NCBI GenBank assembly: GCA_009830035.1
Contig: SZZY01000011.1
Coordinates: 62,001 to 126,000 of the forward strand
DNA: 64,000 bases
Direction of reading: 5' to 3'
DNA from: Pantoea sp. Eser
GTDB taxonomy: Bacteria; Pseudomonadota; Gammaproteobacteria; Enterobacterales; Enterobacteriaceae
Every line of letters begins with the position of its first letter. The stretch's first letter is position 1. Of the stretch, positions 20,140-30,213 are shown one piece after another. The notes under the pieces were generated by a model. It saw only the letters and a list, made by a program, of their open reading frames with translations. It was not told the origin of the DNA and did no database searches. Made by a program: the position numbers and the translations under genes.

Positions 20140-20934
20140 CTACCCTTCTAAATGAACAACCAACTCATCCAAAAGCGACTTTGATGAGGCCGTGAGGAAG
20201 CTACCGCCGTATAATAAGTCAGTATCGATACCATTTATATTGGCACAGGCTACACCCGCCTCTCTCATACAGGGTATTAATGCCGCGATATCCCAAGGCT
20301 TCATAATAGTATCAATAGCCGCATCAATACGCCCCATAGCAACCATAACGTGCTGATAGCAGTCATTGATAAACACAGTATCTCTTGCTGAATTAACTAC
20401 ATTAGATAAATTATAAGCTTTTATGCCCTCTCGGCTGTCAAATGTAGTACTGTGAATACCTGAGATTGAAACTACGGCACTCGCTAGATTTTTCTTTGTA
20501 ACCGACTCTGTCCATACCCTGACCGGCTCTTCATCCCCATTTTGTAACCAGCACCCACCATTTTTGGAAGCAAAAATTATCTGTTTTAATGCAGGAAATG
20601 AAATCACGCCTATGATCGGTTCGCTGTTTTCCACATAAGAAATGAGAGTACTAAAGAGGGGAACGCCATAAAGAAACGCTCTGGTCCCATCAATTGGATC
20701 AATGACCCAACCTGTTGTAAAACGTTCATGAATTTTTGAGCCAAATTCCTCGCCCATTATCGCGATATCAGGTTTTTTAGACATGAGAAACTTTCTGATT
20801 TCTTTTTCCACAAACAGGTCGGTTTGGGTCACCAACGAATTATCGGCCTTAATGTCGAAGGATTTGGCGGTCACAAATGCTTTAACCGTATGAGAACGTG
20901 TCATTTTGACGGCCTCCAATGCAATATCTAACAT
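20140..20934 (-). CDS. Inositol-monophosphatase-family phosphatase
   Basis: This intact protein of 264 residues carries the family metal-site motifs GEE (61-63), DPIDGT (79-84) and WDIAA (214-218). Family members remove phosphate from sugar or nucleotide phosphates with two or three Mg2+ ions. It is the last gene of the operon, 48 bases after the NUDIX gene. By context it probably dephosphorylates an amino-sugar phosphate, the role played by an HAD enzyme in the Bacillus ntd/kab loci (inference). The low GC, unlike the ICE backbone, suggests separate acquisition. Confidence 0.8.
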   Translation of the reverse strand: MLDIALEAVKMTRSHTVKAFVTAKSFDIKADNSLVTQTDLFVEKEIRKFLMSKKPDIAIMGEEFGSKIHERFTTGWVIDPIDGTRAFLYGVPLFSTLISYVENSEPIIGVISFPALKQIIFASKNGGCWLQNGDEEPVRVWTESVTKKNLASAVVSISGIHSTTFDSREGIKAYNLSNVVNSARDTVFINDCYQHVMVAMGRIDAAIDTIMKPWDIAALIPCMREAGVACANINGIDTDLLYGGSFLTASSKSLLDELVVHLEG

Positions 20935-20982
20935 ATACGCTCCAAAGAGGCTGGATCACGTACTATGAACCAGCCGATAAAG

Positions 20983-21414
20983 TCAATTAGCCTTGAGCAC
21001 TCTAAGCATAAAACCGTCAAGATTATTTAAAAAAGTGTCTATCCTTGAGAATATGTATTCTGAATGCTCATCGCTTAGCTGCACATCTCCGCTACAGCGT
21101 ACCCTGAAATTTAGTTGCAAACATTTATTATCCTTTGCAAGATAATCAACGGCACTTACAAAATCGCCAACATCAAAAACCTCTAAATTGGTCTCTTCAT
21201 TAATTTCGCGCTTAAGCGCTTGAAGCATAGACTCGCCCTCTTCAATGCCCCCTGAAGGTATTTCCCAAGAGTCAGGCATAAACTCATGCTTAGAGCGTTT
21301 CAAGAAAAGAACTCTATCGTCATTTCCGGCGACGCTAATTATACCGCCGACAACGATTCGATCATATTTGTCCATAGAGTCTAATATGTCATGAGGAACT
21401 AAACGCTCAATCAT
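20983..21414 (-). CDS. NUDIX hydrolase
   Basis: This intact protein of 143 residues has the complete NUDIX box GGIEEGESMLQALKREINEETNL split as GG (55-56), E59-G60 and REINEE (69-74). NUDIX enzymes cleave a diphosphate linked to another group, often a nucleotide sugar. The start overlaps the aminotransferase stop by 4 bases (ATGA), so it is translationally coupled. A NUDIX gene is not part of the known kanosamine loci. Here it may act on a nucleotide-linked intermediate or clean up side products. Confidence 0.8.
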   Translation of the reverse strand: MIERLVPHDILDSMDKYDRIVVGGIISVAGNDDRVLFLKRSKHEFMPDSWEIPSGGIEEGESMLQALKREINEETNLEVFDVGDFVSAVDYLAKDNKCLQLNFRVRCSGDVQLSDEHSEYIFSRIDTFLNNLDGFMLRVLKAN

Positions 21415-22610
21415 TTCCTATACAACTCCGCGACCGAATTAATGATTGATAAGTAGTTATCAATAAAAGCATAGCGCTCCTCACCATACCAAACGTCTAA
21501 CTTAAACATGCTGTTATGGAATTTAATAGCATTCTCAAAATTGTGTTTTTCAACACGCACCTTATCGGAATACTCCTGCGATATTTTATGTGGAGAGTGA
21601 AATAAGAAATATCCATTAATTGGACAGGTCGATCCCGGAATATCGGCTTCTACAGCACCCAGCTCATTCAATTTCTTGACAAAATCGTGGAGATTAACAG
21701 TAAATTTAGTCTCATCAAACATAACTGGCAATGCATACCATGCTGGGTTGGCTTTGTCAGGAATACGTGCGACCTTCAAACCATCGATTGCCTCGATACC
21801 TTTTTTCATCAACATTGCCGTTTCTCGCTTTTCTTCCATCATTTGCTCAAAATGAGCCATCTGCGGCATAACAACAGCAGCTCCCAGAGGATGCATACGC
21901 AAATTCAGGCCGGTACCAGTAATAGCAAAATCCTTTAAATCTTCGTCATGCACTTCTTTTTTGGCACGTTTGTTGAAATGCCCAACCAAGACAGCCCTTT
22001 CATACATTCTACGGTGTTTGGTTGCGAAGAAACCACCTTCGCCTGAAGTAAGGATCTTTTTACCCTGGAAACTCCAGGCCGAACCATCGCTGAAACTACC
22101 AATCATTTTACCATCCCAGGTCGCACCGTGGGCATGTGAACTGTCCTCAAGGAGTAGCAGGTTATGGCGTTTACAAATATTGATAAGCGCATCCATATCA
22201 CATGGAATGCCCCACATGTGAGTAACAACTACAGCCTTTGTTTTGCTGGTAATTAAGGCCTCCACGGCCTTAGGATCAACATTACCATTATCTCCGCAAT
22301 CGGCGAATTTCAGCTCAGCCCCAAGCTGATGAAGAGGTGAACAGGTTGCAAAAAAAGTATAACTCGGAACGATAACCTCATCTCCATGAGCAATGCCAGC
22401 ACCGTAAAACATCGAGAATAAAGCAGTTGTACCAGAATTAACTGCGATGGCATTTTCTACGTCAAACTTCCTTTTGAACTCTCCTTCAAGACGCTCATAG
22501 ATACCTCCATTATCATAAATTGAGATATCCTCAAGAAGCTGACTTTGCACACTAGATTTTATTTCATTAGAAATTTTTGGATGTGAAAATTTAGAGTATT
22601 GAGTATTCAT
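21411..22610 (-). CDS. DegT/DnrJ/EryC1/StrS sugar aminotransferase
   Basis: This intact protein of 399 residues is a PLP-dependent enzyme. SGTTA (59-63) binds phosphate, Asp156 in LEDSSHA contacts the PLP nitrogen, and Lys185 in SFQGKKILTSGEGG is the Schiff-base lysine. The family transfers amino groups to keto-sugars or keto-cyclitols. The adjacent dehydrogenase and phosphatase make a 3-keto-sugar route, as in NtdA (kanosamine) or AHBA biosynthesis, the best guess. A short gap (14 bases) separates it from the dehydrogenase. Confidence 0.85.
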   Translation of the reverse strand: MNTQYSKFSHPKISNEIKSSVQSQLLEDISIYDNGGIYERLEGEFKRKFDVENAIAVNSGTTALFSMFYGAGIAHGDEVIVPSYTFFATCSPLHQLGAELKFADCGDNGNVDPKAVEALITSKTKAVVVTHMWGIPCDMDALINICKRHNLLLLEDSSHAHGATWDGKMIGSFSDGSAWSFQGKKILTSGEGGFFATKHRRMYERAVLVGHFNKRAKKEVHDEDLKDFAITGTGLNLRMHPLGAAVVMPQMAHFEQMMEEKRETAMLMKKGIEAIDGLKVARIPDKANPAWYALPVMFDETKFTVNLHDFVKKLNELGAVEADIPGSTCPINGYFLFHSPHKISQEYSDKVRVEKHNFENAIKFHNSMFKLDVWYGEERYAFIDNYLSIINSVAELYRK

Positions 22611-22624
22611 GATTATATCTCCTA

Positions 22625-23587
22625 TTATGCAGCAACATTAAAATTACTATTTTTAAAAGCTTTTTCTAAAATACGCATCAGTGACATTGAGCTACTTAGA
22701 TTCCTTTCAAACCCTGCCTCGCCACTGTTAAAGAGGAAATCTTGATACATTCTAACGAACGGTGAGGTGTGATCAACCTCAAGAGACTTAACAACTACCT
22801 GATTTTTATTTTTGATGGTGACGCATTTTTTATCACAATGAAAAATTTTATTTTTACCATAAGCTGTAATGTCTTCATGCTTTTCAATTTCTACGCATGA
22901 GATATAGGCAAAAATAATTACACCGTCGCACTCGAGCTCAACAAAAGCTATATCATCTACGTTGTAATTATCTCCTGATGAATTTATTAAACGTGCATGA
23001 TTTATGGCTACATCTTTACCATCAAACAAATAATTTACGATATCAACAACGTGGTATCCCATATCTAGCCAAACACCACCTCCCGATGTTGAGAATTGAC
23101 TTCGCCAGTTAGCATTGGGATTTTTACTAGGGATTGTATATCTAATCGTTAACTGTGAAATTTTTTCACCTGACTCATGAATCTCGTTCTTGAGTAACTC
23201 ATAGGCAGGCGTATATCTCTTCTGACAAACTGTGAATATCTTAAAGTTTTTACCGCGAGAATAGTCGCTAAATATTTTTGCTTGTGTTAGAGTAAGAGCA
23301 AAAGGTTTTTCCTTGATTATTTTTAAAGGATAATCACTGCAGTATTCTAAAACTTCATGATACATATTATGGGGCAAAGCGATGACTAGCGTATCAGGCC
23401 GAACTTTCTCTATCAATGCTTTATAGCAGTTATAAGCAGGAACTTCATAGTTAAGTATTTTTTGTGCGCTATCTATATTTACTGAAGATATATCGCACAA
23501 AGCATGTACTTTGATGCCTAGTGAGACCATGGCAGGTATATGTTCCTTAAGCACAATATTTCCACATCCGATCACAGCAACTTTCAT
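22625..23587 (-). CDS. Gfo/Idh/MocA-family sugar dehydrogenase
   Basis: The protein has 320 residues. The start is MKVAVIGCGN at 23587, set by AAGGAG 7 bases upstream; a longer frame to 23641 has no ribosome site. The Rossmann motif GCGN is at 7-10, EKP at 93-95 carries the catalytic lysine, and DMGYHVVD (175-182) has the conserved Asp/His. NAD(P)-dependent sugar oxidation is the family role. In kanosamine synthesis NtdC of this family oxidises glucose-6-phosphate at C3. Intact. Confidence 0.8.
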   Translation of the reverse strand: MKVAVIGCGNIVLKEHIPAMVSLGIKVHALCDISSVNIDSAQKILNYEVPAYNCYKALIEKVRPDTLVIALPHNMYHEVLEYCSDYPLKIIKEKPFALTLTQAKIFSDYSRGKNFKIFTVCQKRYTPAYELLKNEIHESGEKISQLTIRYTIPSKNPNANWRSQFSTSGGGVWLDMGYHVVDIVNYLFDGKDVAINHARLINSSGDNYNVDDIAFVELECDGVIIFAYISCVEIEKHEDITAYGKNKIFHCDKKCVTIKNKNQVVVKSLEVDHTSPFVRMYQDFLFNSGEAGFERNLSSSMSLMRILEKAFKNSNFNVAA

Positions 23588-23650
23588 TGTATACTCCTTG
23601 TCTTGTCGAAAAACATGAACCACACATATAAGAAAATGCATGTATTTTAA

Positions 23651-24628
23651 TCAAAAACGAGAAGAAAAAGAGTTTTGTATACATCCCCTAATTATCTCAT
23701 TTTTAATATTATATTTCATGCGTTTATGATAAAGAACGACATATAGCACCTCGATTCTTTTAAGAATATTGTCAGAGAGAGGAATATCCAGCTTAACCAT
23801 ATTTTCTAAATTATTAATTATATATGGCCAGCAATAGGTTGGAGCTATCGCGATTCGATGTTCATCAGGATTTGCTGCTAGCTGAACAGCATGTATAAAG
23901 TTCGCGACAACCAGTGTTATTTTTCTTTTATAACCAATCTGATTTAAGCATGTATCTAGAACCCATTCTTTTTTATTTTCCCAAGAAATACCTATATGTT
24001 CATACTTGATAAAAGAATTAAAACACCATTCCTCAGATAAAATAGGGTGATCTTTATGTACATATACAGATGGTACATCACGAAAAAGAACGTCATAACA
24101 AATATTAATCGGCAATTTATCTGGGTGATACCTTGATTCTATACATGACTCTAATCCACATACCCCAACATCAGATTTTCCATGTATTATCTCTGAAATG
24201 GAATTATAATTCCAATTCGATATATTAATTTCCAAACATTGAGCATCCATCAGCTTATGTAAATCTGATGATATATTAGTAAGTAAAACTGTTAGAAAGT
24301 GCTCTTCCAATATCAGGTTAATCCTTTCTCCATTCCAATCTGGCATACTTTTCATTTGACTGATGAATTTTGCAGTAGAAAGCAAATCTTCGATCATCGG
24401 ATATAATTGTTCTGCAAACGGAGTAGGTATCAATTCATTTGGAGTTTGAATAAAAATCTCATCGTCATACCAAGATCTTAACTTAGCTAAATTTTTTGAG
24501 ATCGTTGAAGGATTGACACCAAGTCTTTTGGATGCCCCCCTGACTGAACGCTCCACGTATATAACAGAGAAACTTTCAAGCATCTTAAAATCGAAGCCTT
24601 TCAACAACGAGTCCATCACAATCACCAT
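23651..24628 (-). CDS. LysR-family transcriptional regulator
   Basis: This intact protein of ~325 residues (likely start MDSLL at 24616) has an N-terminal winged HTH (SVRGASKRLGVNPSTISKNLAKL) and a substrate-binding domain. The start codon region overlaps the MFS stop (ATGGTGA). It lies inside the operon it may control, 63 bases before the dehydrogenase. The gene is AT-rich. The inducer is unknown; a pathway intermediate is plausible. Confidence 0.75.
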   Translation of the reverse strand: MVIVMDSLLKGFDFKMLESFSVIYVERSVRGASKRLGVNPSTISKNLAKLRSWYDDEIFIQTPNELIPTPFAEQLYPMIEDLLSTAKFISQMKSMPDWNGERINLILEEHFLTVLLTNISSDLHKLMDAQCLEINISNWNYNSISEIIHGKSDVGVCGLESCIESRYHPDKLPINICYDVLFRDVPSVYVHKDHPILSEEWCFNSFIKYEHIGISWENKKEWVLDTCLNQIGYKRKITLVVANFIHAVQLAANPDEHRIAIAPTYCWPYIINNLENMVKLDIPLSDNILKRIEVLYVVLYHKRMKYNIKNEIIRGCIQNSFSSRF

Positions 24629-25810
24629 TTTTTATTAAAAACCCATTGGCGATATTGTATAACCACAAAAGAGATTAAACCACCCGGTGTTAAAATATAC
24701 ATTAAACTTTCACCAACATAATCGCCGACCCATGACACAATTAAAATACAGATACCAGTAAATATTAACTGCACTGTATGGAGTACACCAGCAGCTTCCC
24801 CACCATTATCATCAAATGGTTCGAGTGCATAACCTAGACTAATTGAAAATATAACTGCGTTCATCACACTTAATTACTGAAAAGCTAAAATAAGATACTG
24901 AAGCAAACTTTCATAACCAATCATATAAATACTTCAAGCACCTATTGTAAACATTAAAGAAGCCGATACCCTTAGCAGGGTAAGGTCAGAAAACATTTTT
25001 CGTAACTGTGGCAAAAGCGATGATGTACAAACGCTCAATAAAGCTAAAAGACCCATCCATACTCCGTATGCACCAACTTTTATGTTCAATTCACTAATAA
25101 GTATGACTGAGCTTGAGCTTACATAAAAGAATATGCAACCAAGGCTAATGGAAGAAATTATCGCCATAGTGATAAAGTTCACACTAAGATAACCCGCCTC
25201 TTCCCTCTCGCCCCTCTCGCCCCTCTCGCCCCTCTCGCCAAAATTCTATCCTTTTTTGTCATCGATGAAATAGTAGGAAAATATTAATAATACACACGAA
25301 AAAAAAGATATAAATAAAAAAATTAACGACCATCCATTCGTAATCAGCAGTGCCCCAAGGCTGGGAGCTATAATAGGTACTGTACAAGAAACCCCATTTA
25401 GCCTTGAATAAGCTTTAATTGTTAAACTCTTGTGTGATAGTTTTTCCTGGCTAGAGATTGAGCTATGATGTAACATACTCCGCTTCCAAAACCTTGCCAT
25501 AAGAAAATTACTAAATTCCCTTTCAGTAAAATTAGCACAATACAAAGATGCCAAAAAACATAACATGCAACCGAAGACGCAAACATATCTACTTTCAGTG
25601 ACGTCTGAACATTTACCTGCGATAACTAAGCTTGTAGCTACGCCAATTAAATAAATAGCAAAAATCCATCCTAGTTTTTTCACTGATTTGTAAAAAACCA
25701 GCTATTTTATTTCGGGAGCAGCAACTAAATATAAGTCCAGTCCTAGTGGATAAAGCATCACTAAAAAACATATCACTATATGTATTATCACTAGTATTTT
25801 TTTATTCATA
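24622..25810 (-). pseudogene. Bcr/CflA-like MFS exporter with four in-frame stops
   Basis: One continuous frame of 396 codons starts MNKKILVIIH (AGGAG upstream) and has YPLGLDLYLVAAPEI in the first membrane helix region, as in drug exporters of the Bcr/CflA group. Stops lie at 25702-25704 (TAG), 25246-25248 (TAG), 24934-24936 (TGA) and 24874-24876 (TAA), yet no frameshift is found. The central loop contains an expanded GER repeat. An exporter as first gene fits an antibiotic-producing operon. If the stops are real, export or self-protection must come from elsewhere. Confidence 0.7.
25203..25239. repeat. 9-bp tandem repeat in the MFS gene
   Basis: There are four copies of CCCTCTCGC in a row, plus one extra base. 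They encode Gly-Glu-Arg repeats in the MFS central loop. The unit is three codons, so copy-number change keeps the frame. Confidence 0.9.
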
Positions 25811-26276
25811 TAATGATTGACTCCTTTTAATGAAAGTTACCTTAGCCCATCAAATGAGACATTTCAACGCATCATTAAGGAATTCATGTATTTCCAAATT
25901 GGCAACGCTCTACCTTACAAAAAAACCGTCTTTAACTCATGGCTGTTCTTATAATTTTATCTTCATAATCACCATCTATGATCACATAAAAAATGTATGA
26001 CACCTGTAATTTAATATACATAAAATTAAGCATTTATGAGTTAATGAGCTTGTTGGATTTAGCGAAAAAATCCCATATTCAGGATTACCATCACAAATTT
26101 CATACACCTTTGGTTAGTTCATCCTTTAATTATCAAATTCGGATGTAAGCCACTTCAAAGTATGGAATTTCGGTATCTAGAAAAAAGAAATCAGAATTGA
26201 TTTCCTCCCAAAATAGGTGCGAGATCAAAAAAAGCACCCTAGCTTTTTTAAGGCTTATAATATATTCCTCCTAACC
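25811..26276. other. AT-rich promoter region of the aminosugar operon
   Basis: No gene is seen. It must contain the operon promoter for the minus strand. The inverted repeat AAAAAAGC-ACCCTA-GCTTTTTT at 26228-26249 looks like a bidirectional terminator that separates it from the IS remnants. Confidence 0.5.
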
Positions 26277-26420
26277 TTGGTTATTCAACGAATAATGGGG
26301 TCTCTGCTTGTTATATTGCTGCCACCAGTATTCGACCTTTTTTTTTGCATCTTTCAGTGAAAAAAACTAGTGTACATTCATGCGCTCGTCCCGAAAACTG
26401 CCATTAAATACTCGATTAGC
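26277..26420 (-). pseudogene. IS3-family OrfB C-terminal remnant
   Basis: The minus strand encodes FNGSFRDERMNVH, an in-frame TAG, then FFSLKDAKKKVEYWWQQYNKQRPHYSLNN, the end of an IS3-family DDE transposase. It forms the right border of the aminosugar operon. Confidence 0.7.
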
Positions 26421-26494
26421 GCATTACACTAAATAGTATGATTCTGGATATGTTAGCAGCCATTGCCCGTAAATATTATTAGGTCATTAAAATA

Positions 26495-26665
26495 ATGAAG
26501 ATGGAAGGGATTACAATCGCTAAGATGAAAGGTAAGTACACGGGAACAAAAGCAGATGAGGAAAAGCACAGAATAATAAGAATACTTTTTTTAAAATGTA
26601 AAATCTTTAAACAAAACAGGAAGATTGGCTGGGTTTCCCAGAATGCCAGTTATTCGCTTGTCTAG
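26495..26665 (+). pseudogene. Serine recombinase C-terminal remnant
   Basis: The plus strand encodes MEGITIAKMKGKYTGTKADEEKHRIIRILF followed by an HTH-like tail (RKIGWVSQNASYSLV). This resembles the end of Tn3-type resolvases (REGIALAKAEGKYKGRK...). The N-terminal catalytic domain is absent. Confidence 0.5.
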
Positions 26666-26683
26666 AGGTACGGTTCAAGAAAT

Positions 26684-27397
26684 TTAAATAAGCCACAGCC
26701 CTGATTGTGCTGTGGCATAACGTAAGCTATGCGGTGCATTTTTACCATTCATTCCGGCTTCTCTTACAATATTTCGGTAGCGTTCAATCGCGGTATTCAG
26801 GGAGGGTTTATCAATCAGCTTTCCGTTATGCTCATTCACATACCCAATTGCCTTGTCGAGAATTGACAGAACTTTCTCACGATTAAAGACTGTCGTTTCT
26901 CTCGGTCGTCCACCTTTCGTGCCAAAAACAACTCGTACATGCTCCTGATTATTAATTAATGCTTGCCTCCAAGTTTTTAAGGATTTTGCAGACTGAACAG
27001 TTTCTTCTGTCCTCACCCCAAGGTATCTGGAAAAAAGTTGTACCGCGAGAGCAACTCCTTCATCTTTTTTTAGCGCAAAATTAACAACTGTATTAAGTTT
27101 TTCATCTGTAATAGGGAGTTTAGTGCCTTCCCGGTTAGCACCAGATATTTCGAGTGCCTGATTGCTCAGGCTGTTATGATTTTGATCGGCCAGTTTATTT
27201 CTTCCTGCTGATAACAAGATAGATCTGATTGCGGACATTTCATTCTGTAGCGTCCTGAGAGAATGATTGTCTGCTTTCTTGCTCGCCATGTATTTTTCAA
27301 TATGGGAAGTTTTAATATGTTTTACGTCCCTGATCTGGATATTCAGTTCAGACAGCCGTTCAGAAAACCGTTCTGCAATTCTTGATCGGTCGGCCAC
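26684..27397 (-). pseudogene. Integrase-domain protein, truncated
   Basis: The 237 residues include a SAM-like N-terminal region and a catalytic-like part (SRYLGVRTEETVQSAKSLKTW, VFGTKGGRPRETTV, NAPHSLRYATAQ). The 5' end joins directly to an IS2-like remnant at ~27400, and the 3' end stops soon after HSLRYA, before a Tyr nucleophile. Proteins of this type are common on enterobacterial plasmids and islands. Confidence 0.6.
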
Positions 27398-27411
27398 TGT
27401 TTTATAACTTC

Positions 27412-27858
27412 CCCGTCCCTGACGAGCAAGTGTGACAAGTTGTTGCTGAATCTCGACATTTCAATATCTCCAAAGGCATACACGTCCCTGTGCTTGTAAA
27501 CGAAGCAGACGGATCTGCCACAGTCGATGGCGAAGGTGGCCCGCAGCTTTTCGCCGTTGTCGCAGCGGAACTCGAAGCCATCCGAACTCTAGCGGCGATT
27601 GCTTCCGGCCACCGCCACCCGGCCTGTGTGACGACGGGTATCTGGTGTGGGGCGGGGTTTCGGCTGTAACAACAAGCCGTTGTCACGCATCACGCGCCAT
27701 ACCCGTTTGGCATTGGTGACCGTCAGACCTTCCTGCTCCGAACGGCGGCGCAAATTAGCCCAGATGCGTCGATAACCATAACTCGGCAGGTCGGTAACCT
27801 CGGCATCAAAATCAGTGACAACAAGACCATAACCGTTATATCTGCGTTCATCAAACAA
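27412..27858 (-). pseudogene. IS2-like (IS3 family) OrfB remnant
   Basis: LPSYGYRRIWANLRRRSEQEGLTVTNAKRVWRVMRDNGLLL and HTGRVAV match the IS2 OrfB pattern. A frameshift near 27590 leads to SDGFEFRCDNGEKLRATFAIDC, which includes the first catalytic Asp. The rest of the transposase is missing. Confidence 0.75.
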
Positions 27859-27960
27859 GCCAGATAAATACCTGTTGAGCTTTATAAAACATTAAGATGG
27901 GATCGGGGGGCCGAAATGACCGGCCACACCCAATTTACTGTAGCGACAGATATTCAGATT

Positions 27961-28176
27961 TATTTCTGTGATTCACAATATCCCTGGTGACGTGGCTCAA
28001 ATGAAAATACGAACAGATTGCTCAGACTATATTTTCCAAAAGGAACTGACTTATCGGTTCACAGCCAGCAAAGACTAAACAGTGTTGCCAGAAAGCTCAA
28101 CGAAAGGCCGTGAAAAACACTAGACTATGAATTACCCGCAGAGCGGTTCAATCAGTGTGTTGCATCCATCGGTTGA
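27961..28176 (+). pseudogene. IS30-family transposase C-terminal remnant
   Basis: The plus strand reads YFCDSQYPW, a TGA, then [40 protein letters not shown], a TGA, and KTLDYELPAERFNQCVA, all in one frame. This is the typical end of an IS30-family transposase. Only the last ~70 codons remain. Confidence 0.8.
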
Positions 28177-28292
28177 ACTCGCAGCCAAAAGCGGACGCAC
28201 AAGGCGGGTCATCAAGACCGGTGTCCTATTTTTAAATTACATTGGACTCTTAAATGGGGAATGAGAATTTTTGTAACGTGGTTGCTCATGCT

Positions 28293-29654
28293 TCAGACTG
28301 TAAGTTCTTGCATGTTTATCATAACTTTACATCCAAGAGTATCTCGAGCCTCTCCTAACGACCATACGGTTGAAATATAATGAGTCAAATTTCGATAGGC
28401 GGCACGAAAACCTCTAGGTTTCTTAAGATCATAAAAGAACTCAGGGATTTTAACTTTGAAGTTAAAAGCTGGTAGTTTTGGCAAAGACTTAAGAGCTGCA
28501 ACACTTTTGTAGACATGTACAAGCTTGGTTACAGGCACACCTTGTCTAGTCTTAAGTTCATAATTAACTCTCATATCATTCGATTCTTTTGATACTTCTG
28601 TAATTAATGACAACACTGATTTATTAGCTTGAGACAATTCATTTTCATTAAATAAGCATCTTATTTCACGCATTTTCTCACGAGCCTCAACAAATTCGTT
28701 ATTGTTCCTTATGTTATAAGCTGCCTCAACGATACGGCTTGGATCACCAGTTTCTTTCGCGAGCCATGCAGAGAATACAGGAAGTGCAGTTGCAGTTGCA
28801 GTTGCAGTCGTTTTACCACCAGAGTGAATATCAATTGAATCATGGCTAAGCGATGTGGAAAAATGTTCCACGATATGTTTAGCATAGTCAAAACCATACT
28901 GACAGTGTTGGCTTAAATAAGTTTGTTGATACGCCTGACGTATTGGGTATAAAAAAGTATCTGCCTGAAGGCGCTTAGCTGTAAGGAAATAAAACACTGA
29001 GCGATTAGCCATCCATGCAACCGAGGCAACGAATGCCTTGATTGCATCTGCTGCTTCACCAGCAGATGTACCATCACCCCATCTTGCTCCGGGAACTTTG
29101 TAGCCTTTGCTAATAGGGGTACCAAACCGATCTATAAGAGTTCAACATCTCCATTTGTTCTATTACCAGACTCAGCTGCATACCCAGGTTCTGAAAAAAT
29201 AGCGGCAGCTATATTACCATATTTTTCAAACTCCTTACCTCCATCAGAAAGATTCTTCAATGTTAGATTGATAAACACTTGAACTAATGTCTCATCTACA
29301 TATGATATGTGTTTGAAGAAGTTCAATTAGTTTTTTAAAATCGTCATTAACAAACGCACCACCTCGAAGTTGAGGTTGTAATGCATCAGAGATTCTTTTT
29401 GCTTCAATTTCAACCAAACCATAGTGCGTTTTATCAAGAAATGATATTTCTTTGAAACTTGAAATTCTATTTTCAAGATACTCTGGGATATAATCATCAA
29501 TTGTAATTACACGATCATAGAAAAAAATTGACTGTATGTAGTTCTCGAAAGAAACCATATCCGTATCTACCGAGTCCTTCGATTTTGTTTTAACATGCCC
29601 CTCGATTCTTTGGACTGCAGTCAAAGTTGAATTATCAATCAGTGCGTATGTCAT
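28293..29654 (-). pseudogene. Unrecognised AT-rich protein, ~450 aa, two frameshifts
   Basis: Three frames join into one protein beginning MTYALIDNSTLTAVQRIEGHVKTK and ending MINMQELTV. Frameshifts lie near 29310 and 29050. No known motif is seen. It is mainly helical, with no signal peptide or membrane segment. A (GTTGCA)n repeat at ~28789-28812 encodes Thr-Ala repeats. The low GC and position between IS remnants and the conjugation genes mark it as cargo. Defence is one possibility, but nothing in the sequence shows it. Confidence 0.5.
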
Positions 29655-29990
29655 TTTAACCCCTCAAATCGATATAACTAATGATGATTCCCTAAAAAAT
29701 AACATTTCAATAATCTTATTTCATTACAATCAATATTTAGTGTATGTCATTTTATATAAATGAGAAAAGTGCTCACAAAAAATGGTATTTTACCATATTA
29801 TCAGAGTGTATTTCGAAGGAAACAGGGAACTTTGTCGGTAGCAGATATTGTAAGATTGTCCGCTTCTCGCTCATTTCATTCTTAATAAAAACTTACCAGC
29901 CATAAAAAACCTGCCCCAGCGGACGGTATCCAATATGTTATTTTCTGTTTATAATCATGACCCTGTTGAAGGCAAGTCTGTAGTTACACT
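29655..29990. other. AT-rich upstream region, no gene seen
   Basis: Low-GC sequence upstream of the unrecognised cargo gene, presumably holding its minus-strand promoter. Confidence 0.4.
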
Positions 29991-30213
29991 TCAAACCCGT
30001 GAATCCACAGCATCAAGATACACCAGATCGGCCGAATCCGGCACCGTGATATACCAGCGGGGATGCGCATACTCCTCTTTCCTGCGGCCAGTTCGTCTGT
30101 CCCGTCACGGTGATAAGAATATTAACCGCCTGCTTCAGCTTTCCCTCAAGGTAGATGGCCACGCTGCTGCTGAGCCCCACCCGGTGCGGGTGACAGGTCA
30201 TTTTTACCGGCCC
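29991..30213 (-). pseudogene. Remnant of an unidentified conjugation-region gene
   Basis: The minus strand encodes MTCHPHRVGLSSSVAIYLEGKLKQAVNILITVTGQTNW and, after a one-base shift, EEYAHPRWYITVPDSADLVYLDAVDSRV and a stop. Its GC and codon use match the ICE backbone, and it follows the VirB4-like gene. It is probably the end of a transfer gene; I could not name it. Confidence 0.35.

Noticed and set aside
25203..25239. CRISPR-like array from the tandem CCCTCTCGC units
   Set aside because: The units are 9 bp with no spacers and lie in a coding frame.
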